From the NCBI GenBank assembly GCA_009760855.2, contig WPIO01000064.1, positions 726,001-790,000 on the forward strand: DNA of 64,000 bases, read 5' to 3'. Source of the DNA: Cristatella mucedo (Eukaryota > Bryozoa > Phylactolaemata > Cristatellidae). The notes beneath the pieces are model-generated. The model was given only the letters and a program-made list of their open reading frames with translations. It had not been told where the DNA came from and made no database searches. Numbering within the stretch: the first letter of the stretch is position 1; each line of letters starts with the position of its first letter. The translations under genes and the position numbers were made by a program. Shown piece by piece: positions 1 through 11,367 of the stretch.

Positions 1-1020
1 CCTAGTCTGATTGGGAAGCAGTTTGGATAGATGTGTTGGATCCTGAGATTGAAGGGACATACAAGGAAATCATACAACCTTTAAGTTAATACGCTACTTG
101 ATGGTTAGAAGTGCAGGTTGGTGAGAAGTGGTGTACTGCGGCAGTTCTGACGTTAGCAACAGAAAATCCTAGATGCAGAGTTTTGCATTAACTACATACA
201 CTTGATTGCACAGGCCGTTAAAAAAGTAAGCAGCGAGTTACGTAAATATAATTTAATGCAATTCATTCATATAGCAACCCAAGAGAACTTAATCTCTATT
301 CAGGCGCTTCACATATGCCTCGGGGCTCAAGCCCACGACCTCAGCCAGCTCTTGGTCGGGGCGAGCACCTTAACCGCTCGACCGAACCAGCTCGGCAACT
401 AAGTCTAGAAGCAATTTTATAAATACGTGGACCAATTTGGATGGAGCACCTCTGTCTGAGCCGAACCAGAGTTTCAAGCCAACTGTCAGCGTCTTATTGC
501 ACTGCCAGGAATACCTGCGCGTATTGAGCATCGACCAACATGGATGTGGTACCCCATCTAATTAAGTGAAAATTTGGCGACGTTACGTGGGCAAAACTGG
601 GCTAGCAACATTTGACGGTAGACTTGATGCTGTCATTTAGCGAAATGTCACTTTAAAAACAGGACAACCAAATTTCGTGCATATCCTGCAGTAATATGCC
701 GACAGAGCCCATTTTAAGGGATGGCGTTTTCAAATTTCTGAGTGGCTCAGGGTTTTCCCATCACTAGTTAGTTGGTATTACCATCACTCAATTCGTTTAA
801 CTTTTTAGCCATACAAAAGTGAAGTTTAGCAAGGCATGCAGCGCGGTAGTTGAGAGGGCTTGGCGTGCTGATAGGTAGACAGGTATAAAAGCTCACCGGA
901 CATATGTGAGTCATCAGCAAAAAATTAAAGCCCAGCTTGTGCTCGGTGATTACGTCGGCTAGAGACAGAGTAGAAACTATGAAAAGAAGAGGCCCTAGGA
1001 CAGAGCGCTGGATTACCCCC
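1..1020 (-). mobile_element. Old LINE-A-related copy, heavily decayed
   Basis: Read on the minus strand, blocks match the RT C-terminal part of the better LINE-A copies, for example the segment near 930-1000 (AGCCCAGCTTGTGCTCGGTG, equivalent to the LINE-A region around the YADD box). Many stops and indels are present. It is interrupted by a SINE-1 at about 247-402. It runs off the left edge of the window. Confidence 0.65.
247..402 (-). mobile_element. SINE-1 (tRNA-headed, LINE-A-like tail)
   Basis: On the minus strand it begins with a tRNA Leu/Ser-like A box (TGGTTCGGTCGAGCGGTTAA), followed by a GC-rich arm. It ends in the GCGCCTgaatAGAGATTAAGTTCTCT hairpin and an AT-rich tail. It is inserted in the old LINE copy. 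Confidence 0.8.
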
Positions 1021-1468
1021 TACCTAAACGGGGGCACAGGTTGTAACGATTAACAAGTATTAAGCATTGTGAAGGAACACGACTCTTGCAGCCTGCGAGC
1101 AGTGGGCGGAGACCTCGCGAGGGCTCTCTCAGACTGCCTACGCAGCCGCAAGCTCACGACCGGTGGAAGGGCTGACGATGACTCGGTAGTCCTGCCCAAA
1201 TCCATGCATTGGCGGCATCTGTGGGGACATCAATCTACCACAAACTGCCGCCAGCTGTCGGTCGGGTTCGGAACGAACAATGGCCCGACAGTGCGAAAAA
1301 ACGACGCATGCATGGAATATAAGGGCTGCGGAAGGAGTACAACGGGAGGGGAGGGCTAGATCCCTCGACGCAGGCCGCCGTCTAGTGTGTGTACTGACTG
1401 GGCGTGGCAAGCGTAGCTTGAAATCAAGGTTTTGGTATTGGAGCCAGCAGACTTGTTGTTCGGTTAAT
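1021..1468. other. GC-richer stretch, no gene recognised
   Basis: A stretch of about 440 bases with open but unrecognised frames on both strands (146-aa and 96-aa readings overlap the SINE next door). No splice-supported exon or known element could be assigned. Confidence 0.4.
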
Positions 1469-1470
1469 GC

Positions 1471-1640
1471 TAGCTGATTAAACAGCCTCGTTTTGTATAG
1501 CGACAGAAGAGCCTTTACGGCTATCACCACCGCTGGCAGTGGCGATAAAGAATCGCCCACCACAGGAATCGAACCCACGACCTCGGGACCGAGGTCGTGA
1601 AAGCAACCGCCTTACCTAGTGTGCCATCACGGCTCACCAG
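1471..1640 (-). mobile_element. SINE-2 copy
   Basis: Minus-strand order is GGTGAGCCGTGATGGCAC (A-box side), the CACGACCTCGG/CCGAGGTCGTG hairpin (1576-1599), a GGGTTCGATTCC B box, then GCCGTAAAGGCTCTTCTGTCG and AATCAGCTAGC at the 3' end. It is nearly full length. Confidence 0.85.
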
Positions 1641-2465
1641 GTTGCGCTACCCAGCCCGACGACAGGTCGTGCGGAGGGCTGTCACAAGCATGCTGCTAGG
1701 CTCGCATTTTGTACTTACCTTCAAGTACACAGTATTTGCGGGGTTTTTTATCATCCCATTAAGCAGTCTTATCTATTCGAAAATATAAAAAAATTCGACG
1801 CTTATTAACGCAAGCCTGTAATAGGAGTTGCACTGACTTGGACTTTTGAAAATGTAAAGGAAGCAGTTTACTTATGCAGTTTCCATCCCCTCTGTTGGCA
1901 CCTAGGAAGTGTTGAACAAAAGCTTTAAGGGAACCTTCGCTTCGTCTTTTTTATTAATAAAATCTAAACTTAGTGCTCAGAGACAGCAGGTACGGCTTCA
2001 TACAATTAAAGCAGAGGCCAGCTTATCTATCGCCCTCCTTAAGTGGCAGCAGAAGCCACTTATGGATCACCCACTGCAGGACTCAAAAAACCTACGTCAT
2101 TAATTGCATGCTCCTTACCCTAACGGTAAAACCCAAGACTCTTGCTTATTGCAATGAAAGGTAATTTATTTCTTGGATGCATTTCACTCATTGGATTGGG
2201 GCCGTGTGGCCCAAAATCTGATATATGCTCCAAAGATGTGCTATCAACCTATCGAGGCTCCGGGGTCATGTACTGGTGGCAAACGGGTGTACCTAGAGAG
2301 ATGGGTGCATTCTAAAACCTATTTTACCAGAGAGCAAAACAAAATACTCTAATCAAACAAACCTCAAACAAGCAACTTCAGAAAACATGAAAAACTAAAG
2401 TTGATTGGCCATGGTCTGCCATTAAAATCTACTTTCAGAGCATCCGTAGGTAATGCTACCACTAT

Positions 2466-2633
2466 GGCTCGAAATGGCTTATTAGGTAAGGCGGCTGCTT
2501 TTAACGTCCTCGGTGCCGAGGTCGTGGGTTCGATCCGTGTAGTGGGCGATCCTGTATCGCCACTGCAAGCGGTGGAGATAGCCGTAAAGGCTCTTCTGTC
2601 GCTATACAAAAAGACGCTGTTAAATTAGCTAGT
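2466..2633 (+). mobile_element. SINE-2 copy
   Basis: The copy runs from TGGCTCGAAATGGCTTATTA, through GGGTTCGATCC (B box), to GCTGTTAAATTAGCTAGTA. The left hairpin arm is altered to AACGTCCTCGG, so the palindrome is partly lost in this copy. Confidence 0.85.
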
Positions 2634-5600
2634 ATTTTACTTATGCTTGACTCGTGGTCTGTGAACAGTTGAGCTCGGCACTCTCTGCTACTCGCTCGGG
2701 CCGCCGCAGTCGCGGTCAGGGACGCGCGAGTCGAGAGGCGGAGCTATTGCACAATAAAGAAATAAAAATTAAAGCAATGGCATTGTGATAGTGCTGGTGG
2801 GATGCCTATCGTACGTTAAAATGACCCCGATGACATGCCCTAGCCTCCTGGAATAGAGGCTGAGCTGTACGCCGAAACCGTTTGCTCACCAGCAATGAGC
2901 CGTGCGCAGGCGCGACCGACATTCATAGATAGCATTCCATTTCTAACTATCCGATTGGCCGGCGTGGATATCAGACTCTCTCTTAGTTCGACTAATAGTC
3001 GCTGTAAGGAGACTCCAATGTTCCATCGTGGGATACCCCAGCGGCCTCAGGTAGTACGTGCACAGCGCGCGCTAAGCGGTTGGGGATGAGAGCTGCCCAC
3101 TCGTTAACGGGGCAGAGAAGCTGCTCGTCATTTTTCAGCTCATAAGTGCACCGTTTGCTTTGCTTATCGCTACCGCCGTTCGTCCGCCGCGCCACGAGTG
3201 GGCTCTTTCGCTTCCTGCTCAGCAGCGCTGCCATCCTTGCGGCCGCTCACCAGACACGTGGTACTTAATGTCACGTTTGATCTGCATGTGGCAACAGCTG
3301 TTAGCTTTATGTCAGCCTCGGCGGCTGACCTGTTGTAGTCGTCTGCTTAGCTGCTGCTCTAGCGGAATTGTTCGTCTGCTTGCTCCTCACCTCGGCAATT
3401 CAAAGCTTCTCAGTGGGTGCCAGCACAGTCCTGCTGTCTGTCTGATGATAAGTGTATATCACTTGACTGATTGCATCGTGCAGACCCTCGCAGCTCAGCC
3501 GTCGACGACCGGCTTAGTGTAGGTCGCCATTCAGTCAGCGAGACCATTTCTCAAGTCGCTAAGTAAGGTCGGCCGCCACTGGCTGCTGCACAGATCGGAC
3601 TAGCTTTTCTCGTACTAGATGGATGGCGCTGGTCGACTTTCTGGGGTCCTTGCTGGACAGTGGAACAAGCTAGACCAGCTAGCTATGCTCCTAGGCTACT
3701 GACAAGGATGCCGGCTTTAGGATGCCGTGTCTACGAAGTTGCTACTAAACTGTGCTTTCAAGTTATCGCCGCCCTACTCAGTACTCGATACCCAACTTCT
3801 AAGCTGTGGCTCACGTGACAAGTTTCGACTGCTTGGTCTCGCTCGTTTGGTTTTGGTAGAGTGGATTCAGTGACTAAGTAGAACGACTCAGAAGGCACAG
3901 AGTTCTACCATGCTCTGCCAGCTGGGAGTAGCACGTTACCCAAAGGCACTCAGGATTGATTGTTAGTTATGAGTCAAGTCACCCGAGATCGGTCGTTGCT
4001 CGCTCAGTTGTGCCAACAATCAGTGGCTGCTTTAGTAATTTTTTGGCGAGGACATGACTTTAAAAGCTGTTATTAATGAGATGACCTCCCTATGGTGCAT
4101 CTAGCTTTACCCCTTACCACATATTGCAGCTAAGGCCCAGGAGAGTTCAAGTTGTGAGAATCCTAACGAGGCTTCGGATGTTCGCGAGATTAAACCAGCT
4201 GATCCACCGAAAGATCAAGCTTCTAATTGGTAGGAAAAGTAAGCTTCTCGAGGTAAGCAAAGAAAAATGGATACTTTGTGGGCCATGTTCACACAGTACC
4301 TTTTGAAGACTGCTGCCAACCTTCGGTTTGTCGACAATTCGCACTCGTCAGCCTTCTTTGGCTGACCTGGACGTCCACTTGTGTTATTGCTTAGAGAGTG
4401 AGTACCCTCGATAGGATTTAAATTAAGCTTCTTCGAGTAAGATGGCTGTACCACTGATCACCTTCATCCAAGTTGCTGGTTGAATTACTCATAGATTACC
4501 TTTGTCTTGTAGACTTGTCGGCAGCTGCTGGAACCGTGACTTGCATTGCTCAGCAAAACAGTGTGTAGTTTTGGTTATGACTTGGGTGATAGTATTTTCT
4601 CGGAAAATGCAAAGGAGCCACTTATACAAGAGAACAAAAGCATTACTGGATATTTTAACTTAAATGTACTCACTTTGATTCGCAAATTAATATAAATAGG
4701 AAAGTAGGGAGACTCGATTATACAAAAAATACCTGTCGATGATAGAAGCATTTGGTCTGCATGTCCGAGACCGTAAAACTCACTTCTACAATTCCTACAC
4801 AGCATGTCTCGTGCTGCCTACACTAGCACATCCTTTACAACCGTCCTTCGCTGCTAGGTCCGCGGTACTAACTTCCTCGAATGCACATCTGACTTAGCTA
4901 TGCTTCTCAATTTCTCTTTATTTCGTGATTTAGAGTCTGTTAACTCACAGTATGCCCACTGAAAGTCGCCTTGAGTTTAGAAGACTCTCAAGCACAGCCA
5001 CATTAGATACGACAACGTTGTGGTCGCTCGACTTGTAGTCGCTCGACTTTGGAGGCCTAAGGGTTCTATTTCTCAGCAGGCTTTAGCTTGTTGACGAGCT
5101 GCGTAATGGCTGAATTAAGGTCGTTTGTATAGTGCTTGTGTATACGTGTATGTGTGTAAGTGTATGTATGATGTTTTTCATCAACGTGTGCAAATTAGTG
5201 ATTTAAGGCCTCATTGCTCGGTAGCAAAGAGGAAGTGCGAAGGAGCGTCTGCAAGGTGGAAACCATTTTCCTTTGTGCAGGTGCACTACCGGTCGAGCAT
5301 CCGGGTACTAGACGTTTCCTTCCTGTGGCCCGAGCCTGGCTAGAGGTAAGCAAGCATTCCAGGTTTCCTTGTGTGGATAGGTGCTTCATGTTAGTTAGAC
5401 AGCCAGATAGCCTGAACATTATCAGTATTCAATTTCGTACTTTTATTGTTGAAAGTAATTTCTTTTACCGTGCTTCAGGTGATTCTGCAAACAAATCTTA
5501 GCGCACGGCGCCAAAATCTCGCTTCGCGAATCTGCCTGTACTAGCACATGTTGTTTTATATACGAACACTTTGCTTAGACTCAGTATATCAGCGCTTGTT

Positions 5601-6640
5601 TTTTGTATTACTAATTTGGAGACTTGCTATGGTCGTGCATAGAGTGATTTTGTAATCAAGCCTTGCTGCTTTTCAGCCTTCGCAGCCGCCACCCGGTCCC
5701 CCCATGTTGCTGCTTGGCAAGTCAACACTTCGTAAGGGTTTTGGCAGTTTTTTATTTAAAAGCTAAGATTGAGTCATACACATGTTTGATTGTGTCATCG
5801 ACACGTTAACTAACTGGTATGGACTCAGAGCGGAGTGAATGCTCTGCTTCTGGATAGTTGAAAGCTAGTTTGCCATCAAGACAGCTTATTAGTCAAAGCA
5901 TGGTTGCTTTTCTGAGACGTGCATAAGCTGTCAACGACCTCTTGAGTTTATTTGTATTGGTTGACGTATTTTACTTGTGCAGTTGTTATGCTGGTATGTA
6001 TTGATACTTGCTGCTTATATGGTAATGGCTAGCCTTATCGGTGGTTGTCTGATCATTGCTTGGTGCAGAAGTCTTACGTTGCCACAACTGTTCTCTTACT
6101 TCAGCTGCTATAATTTGTGTGTGTGATAGATGTTGGTAGTCAGCTATTAGATAGGGCAAGCTGCTCCTGTGACTTTGCTAGGATGGTTATATTCTCCTGC
6201 AAAGAAGCTTTGTCTTCAAACATCATGGCTCAATGCAGTACAAATAGAGATGTGCTGTATCACGTTGACTGGTTCAAGCCTCATCATTGCTGTATATCCG
6301 CGTTCACGTTAGTTATTACCCTTTACTTGTGGTAACAGATCAGCCTTTCAACGGTTATATCAAGTCGTTTCAACAGTTATATCGTCACTAACCCAACCGA
6401 AGCTGTTATCAATTCACACCGGTCAGCTGTTAAAAGGCAAGGCCAAATAGTCTGCTGAGACCACCCACGAGAACCAAGTGATATCAGGTTAGCTACCATT
6501 TTAAAACTGTAAGAGATATCAGGGTTGGTTTGGGCTTGACAAGTTTCAGAGCTTCAATGGACTGTATAGCATACCAAACTGATTGTAATTGATCCTATAA
6601 TTCGGCCTGTGGTCTGATGTTACCTTCTAGAGCTCTCAGC
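2634..6640. other. Long non-repetitive stretch, no gene established
   Basis: About 4 kb without a recognisable LINE, SINE or conserved protein domain. Isolated exon-like segments exist, such as 4129-4250 (acceptor TATTGCAG, donor GTAAGC) and about 5283-5345 (donor GTAAGC), but phase and content do not let me link them. It could hold 5' exons or regulatory DNA of an unseen gene. Confidence 0.3.
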
Positions 6641-6754
6641 TGCTGGTGAATCTCATCCCATATACTTTAATAAGGTTAAGGTGTATGCCTGTCGTGCTAG
6701 CACGTGAAATGAGAAGCCTTTCAAGAAGCTGCTGCTCAAATTGAGCTTTATGTT

Positions 6755-7631
6755 TTCAATGTATCTCCGTCTGTAACTCCACAAAGTCATAAAGACCATG
6801 TGGGTGTTACGCAGGAGAGTTTTGTATAGCGCACTCACAGCCTAAGCGGCTTTCGGTGCGCATTCGGGTGCCAACAGACTTCGTCTCACACAACAAAGAG
6901 AAAGTGGGAAGCATAGCAGAATCAGGAGAGCAGTTGAGGTAGTGAGTAGCATGGAAGTAGCAGCTCAGGACCGCTCAAAAGGATGAGCCAAAGTCGGCAG
7001 CAGAAGAGTAGCTGTCGTTGCATAAGAATTGTAGAAGCGAGCTCCACAGTCTAGGACCTGCAAAGCTAAAGCGTCTGTCGCCAACGGTCTTTAAGTGGAG
7101 GAATGGATCAGCTAATTTATTGTCCACACGGGACCTGAGGGCGCGAACAGGCTGAAACTGATGCTGCAGTTCAGCTAGGTACGAAGGAGCCAAGCCGTGG
7201 CAGGCCTTGTGGGTCAGCGTAAGAACTTTGCTCTGTATCTGTTGCTCAATCGGCATCCATTGCTCAACCGGCATCCATCCTAGCTCTTTTAGCAAAGGAG
7301 ACACGTGGTCAAACCTCTGGGACTTGAAAAGACTAGCCTTGCAGCCGTATTAATAGTCAGCTGCAGTGGCCTAGTAGCTTTTTTTGGTAGCCCAACTAAA
7401 AGACAATTACAATAATCAAGCCGAGCGAGACAGAACTAAGGAGCTAGTTAGCTCTTTTGCAAGCCACTGTGGAAGACAGCTCCTAATCTTGGATGGGGAT
7501 CGGACGTGATGGCTAGCTGTCGAAGCAGTTTTCTGAATGAAGCTTTTAGAATTGAGGCAGCTGTCGAAAACGACACCTAAATTTCGAGCACGTGGTGATG
7601 GTCGCTCAACAGCATCCTCAATTAGAAGAGC
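6755..7631 (-). mobile_element. LINE-B 3' copy (RT C-terminus and 3' UTR)
   Basis: The minus strand encodes the family's C-terminal region (LLKELGWMPVEQ, LTHKACHGLAPSYLAEL, DRRFSFAGPRLWSSL) and then the 3' UTR hairpin GTAACACCCACA..TGTGGAGTTAC at 6770-6808. It is 5'-truncated, with similarity to the other copies ending near 7631. In-frame stops make it a dead copy. Confidence 0.85.
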
Positions 7632-7844
7632 GTTTTGAATCTTTGTCCTCTTGACGAATACAAATAGTGCCTAGCCGTAGGTAGCAGTTTGCTACACTGT
7701 CTAGGATTTGCATTTTGCCTTTTGAATTGAAGTTATCACATACCACCTACGATTAAAAACCTATGGCTGCTAGTGTAGATGTAGAGTTATAGATGAGATA
7801 TATGTAGTGTGAAGTTATAGGTGACAGTTAAGCCGTTTGACCTA

Positions 7845-9387
7845 CCAGAGCTACGATTTGATTCGGGTGTACAACGATCTACTTAGGGATGCAGACATGG
7901 GTGGAGCTTGTTTTGCTCGATCTTTCGGCAGCTTTCGATACTATCGATCACCAAGTGCTCTTCTTGAGTGCCTCTCTTCTAGACTGGGCATCGCTGGCAC
8001 TGCATTGCAATGGTTCAGTTCCCATCTAAGTGAGATACTCCAGAGTATTGAAGTGAATGGACAAAGATCATCCGAGGAACCTTTGCAACAAATGTAAAGC
8101 GCCTAGAAAGAGATTAAGTTCTCTGAGGGCGCTTTATCAAGTGCATTATTATTATTGCATTATTATTAACCAGTGAAATATGGGCTACCTCTGAGCTCCA
8201 TACTCGATCTTGTTCTTTTCACAGTTTATACTCTTCTCTCTTGCTTCTCTTCTTGCCGATGTGATTACCAAGAGCAAGCTAGGCTTTCACTTCCATGCAG
8301 ATGGCACCCAGTTATACTTTTGCTTTGATCTCTTCCAGCCCTGCAGCGCTTCGAATTCTCTCAATACCCTTGCTGCATGTAGTGATGATGTCTGCACATA
8401 GATGGCAGCAAATTTCTTTAATTGAATGATGATAAAACCAACTTACTAGTTATTGGCAAACCAAGTGGGATTCAGAAATTGGAAAGGCTAATGCTTAAAA
8501 TTGGCCCTGCAAGCATGTCACCTGTTGAATCTGCACGAAATGTAGGTGACATGTTCTAAGTGACCATTCGTTAGACGACTACATAAGCCCCGCAATTAAG
8601 TCTGCCTACTTTCAGCTACATAACGTTGCTAAAATTTGGGCTAGTTTAGACAGGTATATGGCATCTAAATTGTTCCATGCATTCGTGACATCCCATCTTG
8701 ACTTCTGTCACTCACTGCTTGCTGGTCTACCGGCCTGTGCAATCATGCACTTACAGTTAAAGCAAAACTCCGTAGCTAGGCTTGTCTGTCGTGAGCGTCA
8801 CAGTTGCCACATCACACCACTTCTCGCGGACCTTCACTGGCTCCCAGTCAGGCAACGTATCGCCTTCAAGGATTTGTTGCCCACTTTCAGGTCCCTTCAT
8901 TTTTTCTCTCCAGCCTACCTATCAGATCTTCTCCCCTACCAGGCCAAGCATCGCACCACCTGCTTTTCGGAATCTAACTGTTTACCTCTACCTTGTCCAC
9001 AACCTCAAACCCTTTGGAGCCAGTGCCTTTTTGTTCATATGTTCTCAAAGCCTGGAACTCACTCCTGACTTGCTTCACGACATCTTCTGATTTGACCACA
9101 TTTAAAAAGAAACTAAAAACGTACCTATATATCACAGCATTTAGTAGGTCCCCGTGATTAGTCTGTTACATGCTTATTCGTCCTGATACTGTGCATGCTG
9201 CCACTAACCGTACTTGCTTGCTGACCTTGTGCATTTCATCCCTAACCATGTTATTCTTGTTGTTTATTGAGCATGCTACCACTAACCATTCGATCGTGCT
9301 TCCTTTACCGCAAATTTAAAGTGCCTATAAAGAGATTTGAGTTCTCTGAGGATGCTTTAATCTAGTGTATTATTATTATAATTATTA
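7845..9387 (+). mobile_element. LINE-A copy, degenerate, with an internal tail-only insertion
   Basis: The RT region reads LIRVYNDLLRDADMG and LGIAGTALQWFSSHLS, then is cut by an 82-bp LINE-A tail (8086-8167). It resumes with the YADD-equivalent region, changed to FHADGTQLYF (8289-8318), and the C-terminal RLVCRERHSCHITPLLADLHWLPVRQR-type segment. It ends in the 3' hairpin and ATT repeats at 9320-9387. Several frameshifts are present. It represents an older subfamily (3' end CGATCGTGCTTCCTTTACCG). Confidence 0.85.
8086..8167 (+). mobile_element. LINE-A tail-only insertion (82 bp) nested in LINE-A
   Basis: Only the terminal AAATGTAAAGCGCC..GGGCGCTTT hairpin and (ATT)n tail are present. They are flanked by AACCTTTG (8078-8085) and AACCAGTG (8168-8175), an imperfect 8-bp target duplication. 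The host LINE sequence continues on both sides. Confidence 0.75.
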
Positions 9388-9930
9388 GCAGGACTCGGTC
9401 TGACTTATTCACTTTCGTGACCCAATTGCACACTAGTAAACTTGCCAAGTATTACTTAATGTAATTAGACTTTCATAGCTAAGCCATACCCAAGCTGATG
9501 GTCATATTTGCGGCTTAGATGTTCTTTTTCAGCATTCAATCCCACGACAGGCAGCCCATGTTAGCTATGTATGTGGCCCTAAAAAAGAAATCACATCTGG
9601 GCTTTTGGAACTGGCAAATAAAGGACATCTTGTGCATACACACCTGCTGCTGAAATACCATAAAACCACAAGGACTAAGTAAGTGTTAGGCTGCAGAGTT
9701 TTCTGGAACACACTCAAACCCTAATCGGCTTTCGGTGTTATTACGGTAGCCAACAGACTTCACGTCATGCATCAACGAGCAACTAAAACTTATAGCAGAG
9801 TCGGGAGGGCAGTCGGCAGCAGAAGAGAAGATGTTGCTTGAGACATGTGGAAGTGATTTCCATAGTCTATGATCTGCATAGCAGCAGAGATCGACAGTAA
9901 GCAAAGGAATGCCTCGCTGGCTTGGCCCAG
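9388..9930. other. No gene seen
   Basis: A short stretch between LINE-A and SINE-2. It includes decayed pieces resembling the LINE-B 3' part (9694-9880, minus strand, with TCGGCTTTCGGTG and GCAACAGACTTC-type blocks), and nothing else was recognised. Confidence 0.4.
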
Positions 9931-9934
9931 TAGT

Positions 9935-10070
9935 TGTCGTGATGGCACACTAGGTAAGGTGGTTGCTTTTCACGACCTCGGGACCGAGGTCGTGGGTTCG
10001 AATCATGCGGTGGTGATAGCCATAAAGGCTCTTCTGTCGCTATACAAAAGAGCCTGTTAAATCAACTAGT
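9935..10070 (+). mobile_element. SINE-2 copy
   Basis: GTCGTGATGGCACACTAGGT is followed by a perfect 11-bp-arm hairpin (9971-9994), GGTTCGAATC (B box), and GGTGATAGCC..TCTTCTGTCGCTATAC to AATCAACTAGTA. An internal deletion of about 30 bases removes the GGGCGATTCTTTATCACC segment. Confidence 0.85.
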
Positions 10071-10109
10071 ATTGTTTTATTATTATATTATAAGGTGCTA
10101 ATCTTTTTT

Positions 10110-10218
10110 CGACAGAGGTCAAGATGAAGGTATTTGACGACCAAGGTCGTAGGCTGAAGCCCTGTGGCACATGAGTAGAGATGAAAGTTCTCTTATGATG
10201 CTATACAAATGAATTATA
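10110..10218 (+). mobile_element. SINE-1 fragment (5' part lost)
   Basis: It retains ACGACCAAGGTCGTAGGCTG, GAAGCCCTGTGGCACATG and the tail AGAGATGAAAGTTCTCTTATG followed by ACAAATGAATTATATT. The A-box half is degraded. Confidence 0.6.
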
Positions 10219-11244
10219 TTTTTTTTATTTCATGTGACTTTTGCCTGCATGGTCATTTGAAAACAGGTCAACTGGATTTGCCAGGGTATCTCATTTTGAG
10301 TGGATACCTATTGGCTGACATTTCTTTTTCCGTTAGTGTATGTTCAGTCACCAGTCCAACTATCGGCCAGCTGAAATCTGCTTGCTGGTGCACCAGCACC
10401 AGATATGTGGCTCTTTTGCTCGCATGCTCAGTTGACATCTTGTTAATTAGATTTGGTTCCTTTTATGACACTTTAGCCACAGTATTATTTATGATAACTT
10501 CCCTCTAATGTAATGGCAGTTAGAAGTACCTGCAAAATGATGCCTTAGCCATGAAAAAGTCCAGACATAAGAGCCTGGAGGCTTGGCAATTTTTTCTGAT
10601 TTTGGTATTGTGATGCCAGTGAGAAAATAATACTCTGAACTTATTGAGGTCGGCTGGGAAGGCATTTTCTATGATTTAAATAACAAATAATAATGCTAGC
10701 ATTGCCAAATACCTATGGCTGCCCATCTCACACGGACTCACCACTAAGGCTATCAGGAATAATCCAATGTAGATCTGGCAGCTCCACCACTTGTGCCAAA
10801 GGAACTACGAGTCAATGAAAGATGGCAGCAGAGCCGTGCAACTACTAGGTCGTGCTTACAAAAATGTGAACCTGATTTGCTGAAGAGCCTCTCGTGTACT
10901 AGAGGATGCACATCAGCCCCAATTAGCTAAATAGCTCATGCATGTTGCACAGTAACTTCCATCTTAACATTGCTGTTTTATGTTAGTTTACGAGTACATG
11001 CTATGCCGTATAACCTGGTTACATTTAGTTTATAAGTGACACATTTAAGAATGCAATTCTTTTACAATACCAAATACATTACCAATACCAAAATTGCTTG
11101 CTGTCATAAATGCTGTCGATCAAATTAGATTTACTATTCATGTTTATTGTGGCACATGTCGACTCAAATATGCTTGATGCAGCTAGCATTATCTATTACA
11201 GTAGCATTGTTTGTAGATCATTATTGCAAAACAGTCACGTCACA
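10219..11244. other. Upstream region of GTSF1, nothing recognised
   Basis: About 1 kb of AT-rich sequence before the start codon. No CpG-rich promoter, TATA box at a convincing distance or repeat was identified. An upstream non-coding exon may lie here. Confidence 0.3.
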
Positions 11245-11367
11245 ATGGCATCTGCTAGTTCATATCATAAGCTGCCTGACGCAGATGACCTCATGGAGTG
11301 CCCTTATGACAAAGCTCACATTATCCGGTTCAAGAAGCTACCGTATCACTTGCTGAAATGTCGGCAG
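11245..11367 (+). CDS. GTSF1: GTSF1 exon 1 (first CHHC finger)
   Basis: This exon encodes 41 residues, from the start Met to Arg-Gln after the last Cys of finger 1 (C19, H25, H35, C39). It ends in CAG before the donor GTACGA, phase 0. The finger core ECPYDKAH is typical of the family. Confidence 0.88.

Noticed and set aside
247-402. tRNA gene suggested by A-box and B-box sequences
   Set aside because: The same block occurs many times with a LINE-type tail and diverged stems, so these are SINEs and not functional tRNA genes. The same holds for all SINE-2 loci.
1138-1578. 146-codon minus-strand frame as a gene
   Set aside because: Its first part is translated SINE-2, and the rest has no recognisable family.
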